Both the position numbers and the translations under genes were made by a program. Below, piece by piece: positions 59,928-64,000 of a DNA stretch of 64,000 nucleotides. Each line of letters starts with the position of its first letter. Positions within the stretch are counted from its first letter, which is position 1. Source of the DNA: Spongiivirga citrea (GTDB lineage: Bacteria; Bacteroidota; Bacteroidia; Flavobacteriales; Flavobacteriaceae); contig NZ_JAABOQ010000009.1 of NCBI RefSeq assembly GCF_010671565.1, forward strand, positions 37,626-101,625, given 5' to 3'. The notes under the pieces were generated by a model. The model worked only from the letters and a program-made list of their open reading frames with translations. It had not been told where the DNA came from and searched no databases.

Positions 59928-62273
59928 ATGACCGACGATCAAAAGCAACTAGTAATCCTGTTACAACGCTTAGAGAATTTATATAACAAGCAGGCATCTT
60001 TTTTAGAAGAAATTCATGCATTGAAAAAGGAAATTTTTCTCTTGAAAGCGAAAAGAGATGAGTCAGCTTCTCAAGATGCAAAGAGTCCGTCTATTACTGA
60101 AAAAACCGACACTATTGTTGAACCAATCGTCGAAGAAGAAATTATTCAGGATAAACTTATTCAGCAATCAACTGAGCCTCCTGCACAAGTAGACATTTCT
60201 AAAAAACCGAAGAAAAAATCGGATCTAGAAAAGTTCATCGGCGAAAACCTCATCAACAAAATTGGGATTATTATTCTAGTAATCGGTGTCGCTATTGGTG
60301 CAAAATATTCTATTGAAAACAACTTAATCAGTCCGCTTACCCGGATCATTTTAGGATATCTTGCCGGGTTTGGTTTACTCGCAGTTGGAATGAAATTGAA
60401 GAAGAATTACGAAAACTACAGTGCAGTTTTAGTCAGTGGTGCAATATCGATCATGTATTTCATCACCTTTGCGGCCTATAGTTTTTATGAGCTCATTCCA
60501 CAAACCATGGCATTTGGGCTCATGGTCATTTTCACCATTTTTACTGTTGTAGCCGCCATTAATTACAATAGATCGATTATTGCACATATAGGCCTAGTGG
60601 GCGCATATGCAATCCCATTTTTACTTAGTAACGATTCAGGCAATGCACTGGTTTTATTCAGTTATATCGCTATTATTAATATGGGTATTCTCATTATTTC
60701 ATTTAAAAAATATTGGAAATCACTCTTTTACTCCGCATTTGGTTTTACCTGGCTTATATACCTAAGCTGGTTCTTTTTAGATTATAACATCGATGATCAT
60801 TTTACCTTAGCACTTGGTTTTGCCTCGGTCTTCTTTTTGTTATTCTATGGTACATTCTTAGCCTACAAACTATCCAAAAAAGAATCGCTTGGTGTTGTAG
60901 ATACTATTTTAATCTTATTCAACTCCTTTATTTATTTTGGTGTTGGTTATACCATTTTGTCAAATCACGAAACTGGCGAACAGTATTTAGGCTTTTTTAC
61001 CCTGGCTAATGCTTTAGTGCATTTTATTGTAAGTGCTATTGTTTACAAACGAAGTTTAGCCAATAAAAACCTGCAATATTTTGTGTCAGGCTTAGTCCTC
61101 ACATTCATTACGATCGCAATTCCGGTGCAGTTAGACGGCAATTGGGTAACCTTACTTTGGACGGCTGAAACCGCGCTTCTTTTCTGGTTAGGTCGGAAAA
61201 AGAACATTCCGATATATGAAAAGATTAGTTATGTTCTGGCGTTTCTAGCTTTTTTTAGCCTAATACATGATTGGTATGATGCTTATTACTCCTATGACTT
61301 GCGCAATGGTTTATCATCATTTAGTCCGATACTTAATATTCATTTTTTAACATCGGTATTGGTATTTTCTGGTTTTGGTTTTATGACCTATTTAAATTAT
61401 ACGGAAAAGGATACTCAAGTAACTAGCAAGTCACTATACAAGGTGTTCTCATATATTATTACTGTCCTGTTTTTGATTACGTTGTATATGGCATTTAGAT
61501 TAGAAATTTCGGCATTTTGGGATATTAAATATGCCAATTCAAAACTTTTAGTCGACGCTAACGATCGCTCTGTTTACAATTATGATCTTAAGAATTTTCG
61601 TTCTATTTGGGTATTGAATTATTCGCTGCTGTTTTTCATTCTCTTTTCATGGGTCAATATCAAATGGTTTAAAAAATCAGTTTTAGGGGTTATTGGCATT
61701 ATCTTAAATGTGTTAGCCTTGCTGGTGTTTTTAGGTGAAGCGCTATACCTTATTAGTGAGTTGCGTGAAACATATCTTGCTGCCAATCCTGAAGGCTATT
61801 ACGATATTGGTAAATGGTATCTCGGCATTCGTTATGTATCTCTTATATTTCCGATTGCCTTGCTATACACAACCTATATATATGTTAGACAAGAATTCAT
61901 GAAGTTCAACTTTAAAATGATCTTCGATTTCGTTTTACATATCGCAATTCTTTGGATACTAAGTAGTGAATTGTTGTATTGGATGGATATTTATGAATCG
62001 GCACAATCCTACAAATTAGGTCTTAGTATTTTATGGGGTGTTTACTCCTTAATAATGATCGCAATTGGTATCTGGAGGAATAAAAAACATCTTCGTGTAG
62101 CCGCAATTGTGTTGTTTGGAGTAACCTTAATAAAACTCTTCTTTTACGATATTTCGCATTTAAATACCATCTCTAAAACCATTGTTTTTGTTTCGCTTGG
62201 TGTTTTATTATTGATCATTTCATTCTTATATAACAAATACAAAAATCGCATTGTTGATGAACTTGAAGAATAA
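59928..62273 (+). CDS. DUF2339 multi-helix membrane protein
   Basis: The 781-residue protein starts with a coiled coil (about 5-45) and an acidic linker, then the conserved KFIGENLINKIGIIILVIGVA at the start of some 20 helices running to the end. This is the DUF2339 pattern. Function is not established; large membrane proteins with this domain occur with DUF3999 partners, as here. The next gene overlaps it by 17 bases. Confidence 0.9.
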   Translation: MTDDQKQLVILLQRLENLYNKQASFLEEIHALKKEIFLLKAKRDESASQDAKSPSITEKTDTIVEPIVEEEIIQDKLIQQSTEPPAQVDISKKPKKKSDLEKFIGENLINKIGIIILVIGVAIGAKYSIENNLISPLTRIILGYLAGFGLLAVGMKLKKNYENYSAVLVSGAISIMYFITFAAYSFYELIPQTMAFGLMVIFTIFTVVAAINYNRSIIAHIGLVGAYAIPFLLSNDSGNALVLFSYIAIINMGILIISFKKYWKSLFYSAFGFTWLIYLSWFFLDYNIDDHFTLALGFASVFFLLFYGTFLAYKLSKKESLGVVDTILILFNSFIYFGVGYTILSNHETGEQYLGFFTLANALVHFIVSAIVYKRSLANKNLQYFVSGLVLTFITIAIPVQLDGNWVTLLWTAETALLFWLGRKKNIPIYEKISYVLAFLAFFSLIHDWYDAYYSYDLRNGLSSFSPILNIHFLTSVLVFSGFGFMTYLNYTEKDTQVTSKSLYKVFSYIITVLFLITLYMAFRLEISAFWDIKYANSKLLVDANDRSVYNYDLKNFRSIWVLNYSLLFFILFSWVNIKWFKKSVLGVIGIILNVLALLVFLGEALYLISELRETYLAANPEGYYDIGKWYLGIRYVSLIFPIALLYTTYIYVRQEFMKFNFKMIFDFVLHIAILWILSSELLYWMDIYESAQSYKLGLSILWGVYSLIMIAIGIWRNKKHLRVAAIVLFGVTLIKLFFYDISHLNTISKTIVFVSLGVLLLIISFLYNKYKNRIVDELEE

Positions 62274-63504
62274 GATAGCAGTCTTTCTTTTTGCTGGAAT
62301 TTCGTTTTCTGCCTACGCTCAAATAAAGACATTTGACTACCAACGGGAATTGAAAAACGTAACGGAAGATTGGCATAAGATTTCTTTAACTCCTGAGCTT
62401 TTTAGTCAGCTTAAAGGCAATTTAAATGGCATTAGGATATTTGGTGTTACAAAGGATGGCGACACGATAGAAGCGCCTTATATTTTAAAAGTTTTAAAAG
62501 GAAAACGAGTTGATAAAACGATCGATTTTAAGCGATTGAATACCTCATTTAATGCAAACGGACATTATTTTTCATTTAAAGTACCTACTGAAGATGCTAT
62601 TAACCAGATAGCGCTCGATTTTAGTAATGAGAATTTTGATTGGAAACTCGATTTAGAAGGAAGTCAAGATCAAAAAGAATGGTTTACAGTCGCGGATGAT
62701 TATCGGATACTATCCATTAAGAATCAGAGAACAGATTATACTTTTAGCACGCTGCATTTTCCTGTTTCAAATTATACTTACTATCGCCTGCTAGTTAAAA
62801 CGAAAGACAAACCCGTTTTAAACAGCGCAAGTTTGGTTCTAGATGAAATAACGGATGCTTCACGTAGTTCTTGTGACATAAAAGCAACTGATTTTTCTCA
62901 AAACAAGGACACTAAACAATCCATCATCAATCTTGAGTTGACGCACGCAGTTCCTATTAGCCAATTAACATTTAAGGTGAATGAGACCTTTGATTACTAC
63001 CGCCCAATGAAAATTGAATATTTAAAAGACAGTACAGAAACTGAAAAAGGGTGGCGCTATTTTTATCAAACCTTAGGGCAAACCACATTAAGCTCGGTTG
63101 AAGATATCTCATTTGGTTTTAGGAGTACCATCACCAATAAAATTAGAATTACAGTAGAAAATGGCAGTAATGTACCGCTTACATTTAATGATTTTAAGGT
63201 GACAGGATATGATCATGAACTTGTAGCTAGATTTACTACTCCAGCAAGTTATTTTCTTGCCTATGGCAATGAGAAAGCCTATGCACCACGATACGACATT
63301 ACCTCTTTTACCAATAAGATTCCAACGCAACTCAATGCCCTTACTTTAGGTGATGAAATACTGATTAAAAAAGATGCGACTAGCACCAGTCCATTATTCG
63401 AAAATAAGTTGTGGATGTGGGCGCTGATGATCCTGATTATTGCAGTTATGGGTTGGTTTACATTTAAGATGTTAGGTAAAAATAGTCGGCAGTCCTCAGT
63501 TTAA
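62257..63504 (+). CDS. DUF3999-like exported membrane-anchored protein
   Basis: The ATG at 62257 is chosen; two TTG codons just before it are also in frame. The 415-residue product has a signal peptide (ending SAYAQ), a large beta-rich periplasmic part (LTPELFSQLKGNLNGIRIFG, SVEDISFGFRSTITNKIRI) and one C-terminal helix (about 384-402, MWALMILIIAVMGWFTFKML). This fits DUF3999 and its usual pairing with DUF2339. The role is unknown; surface glycan or envelope maintenance has been suggested only by association. Confidence 0.85.
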   Translation: MNLKNKIAVFLFAGISFSAYAQIKTFDYQRELKNVTEDWHKISLTPELFSQLKGNLNGIRIFGVTKDGDTIEAPYILKVLKGKRVDKTIDFKRLNTSFNANGHYFSFKVPTEDAINQIALDFSNENFDWKLDLEGSQDQKEWFTVADDYRILSIKNQRTDYTFSTLHFPVSNYTYYRLLVKTKDKPVLNSASLVLDEITDASRSSCDIKATDFSQNKDTKQSIINLELTHAVPISQLTFKVNETFDYYRPMKIEYLKDSTETEKGWRYFYQTLGQTTLSSVEDISFGFRSTITNKIRITVENGSNVPLTFNDFKVTGYDHELVARFTTPASYFLAYGNEKAYAPRYDITSFTNKIPTQLNALTLGDEILIKKDATSTSPLFENKLWMWALMILIIAVMGWFTFKMLGKNSRQSSV

Positions 63505-63511
63505 AGGTCAT

Positions 63512-63522
63512 ACTGCCAACTG
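63512..63522. repeat. Short dispersed repeat (CAGTTGGCAGT part), copy 3
   Basis: An 11-base match on the minus strand to the copies at 43569 and 51818; it follows the DUF3999 stop by a few bases. Confidence 0.5.
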
Positions 63523-63553
63523 AATACTGCTTACTTTTGTATTGTTGGATGAG

Positions 63554-63573
63554 ATCCTGACCTTCGTCAGGAT
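63554..63573. repeat. Hairpin ATCCTGAC-CTTC-GTCAGGAT
   Basis: A perfect 8-bp stem with a four-base loop lies between convergent genes (DUF3999 and PorP/SprF-like). No clear T-run flanks it. It could be a weak terminator or another intergenic repeat. Confidence 0.6.
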
Positions 63574-63625
63574 AGTTCAGTTAGCTCATTTGAGCGCGAT
63601 TGCATCTTCTCAAATAAGCACTTCA

Positions 63626-64000
63626 CTAATTAGTACATCCACAATTAGATCGTACACAAGAGAAGTCAATACCAATGGTGATCATATGAGTACCTGCTAA
63701 GGTCGCTAGATCTCCTTGTATCTCATTAATGTTTACCTGATAAGCATAGGCTGCATAAATGCCATTGTACTTCAATCCAAACATCGGACTGATTGATAAG
63801 GGCTTAAAGGTTTGATCGTTTAGAAAACGAGCCGTAATACCTCCCCAATAATAACGATCTAAATCAAGCTTTCTAACTTTTAGTGTTAGATCAGTGATAC
63901 TTCGCCCATCGCTTTCAAAGTATTGCACAACTCCACTAGGCTCATATTCCCAATCTGCTCCATCATGTTCTTTGATTATATAACCAAAGTACGCATAGTA
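63626..64000 (-). CDS. PorP/SprF-like type IX secretion-associated outer-membrane protein (C-terminal part)
   Basis: The frame is open to the right edge, so only the last 124 residues are present. DLDRYYWGGITARFLNDQ, PLSISPMFGLKYNGIYAAYAYQVNINEI and the ending AGTHMITIGIDFS match the C-terminal barrel strands of PorP/SprF proteins, where a GTHE-type motif precedes the last strand. An unusual Cys-rich tail follows (CVRSNCGCTN). PorP/SprF proteins work with type IX secretion or gliding substrates; the partner gene is outside the window. Confidence 0.82.
   Translation of the reverse strand, partial: YYAYFGYIIKEHDGADWEYEPSGVVQYFESDGRSITDLTLKVRKLDLDRYYWGGITARFLNDQTFKPLSISPMFGLKYNGIYAAYAYQVNINEIQGDLATLAGTHMITIGIDFSCVRSNCGCTN

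Overview
The window is a low-GC, Bacteroidota-type chromosome segment, most likely from a member of the Flavobacteriaceae. Supporting signs are a PorP/SprF-like protein (type IX secretion), DUF3109, DUF2339/DUF3999 and nrdAB genes of Bacteroidota type, A-rich translation starts without Shine-Dalgarno sequences, a TTG-N20-TATTTTAG promoter in front of recA, and many secreted proteins and lipoproteins. No tRNA, rRNA, insertion sequence, phage gene or CRISPR array was seen.

Layout. 0-5.5 kb: the start of a CzcA/CusA-type metal efflux pump with a His-rich small protein, a secreted astacin-like metalloprotease, an outer-membrane protein and a methyltransferase. 5.5-9.3 kb: class Ia ribonucleotide reductase (nrdB then nrdA). 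9.5-12 kb: a collagen-repeat lipoprotein and a secreted ricin-lectin protein with a papain-like Cys/His arrangement. 12.2-15 kb: a four-gene signalling operon (lipoprotein, multi-helix membrane protein, histidine kinase, NarL-type regulator). 15-29 kb: an envelope island built round one ECF sigma factor. 29-34 kb: housekeeping genes (DUF3109, MarC, small flavoprotein, Ogt, CorC-like, bestrophin-like). 34.5-43.3 kb: a nine-gene haem operon hemA-C-D-E-(DUF6973-like, GNAT, EI24)-hemF-hemB with a divergent AraC regulator. 43-53.9 kb: lipid, peptidase, redox, chaperone and nucleotide genes, and a TPR-HTH regulator. 54-60 kb: a second ECF sigma factor whose partner joins an anti-sigma-like head to an outer-membrane barrel, then recA and an NtrY-like kinase. 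60-64 kb: the DUF2339/DUF3999 pair and the end of a PorP/SprF-like gene.

The most interesting signal is in the 15-29 kb island. Three intergenic regions carry the same bipartite element on the minus strand, AAATGTTAACC-N17-CACTAAA, with identical spacing and each ending 26-31 bases before a start codon. It looks like an ECF-type promoter and is unlike the Bacteroidota housekeeping promoter. One copy lies between DUF4412 and the divergent ECF sigma gene at 21.5 kb. The sites head three operons: (i) two paralogous tectonin-like propeller proteins plus two secreted proteins, (ii) DUF4412 protein, lipoprotein and DUF4870-like protein, (iii) a coiled-coil lipoprotein followed by two TPR-CHAT proteases. 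The sigma gene is followed by a one-helix protein with an anti-sigma-like head and TPR units predicted to be periplasmic. The two CHAT proteins have export signals, intact His/Cys dyads and C-terminal membrane anchors. I infer an envelope stress or sensing circuit in which one sigma factor controls ten envelope genes. The direction of signalling, and whether the proteases act on the anti-sigma-like protein, are hypotheses.
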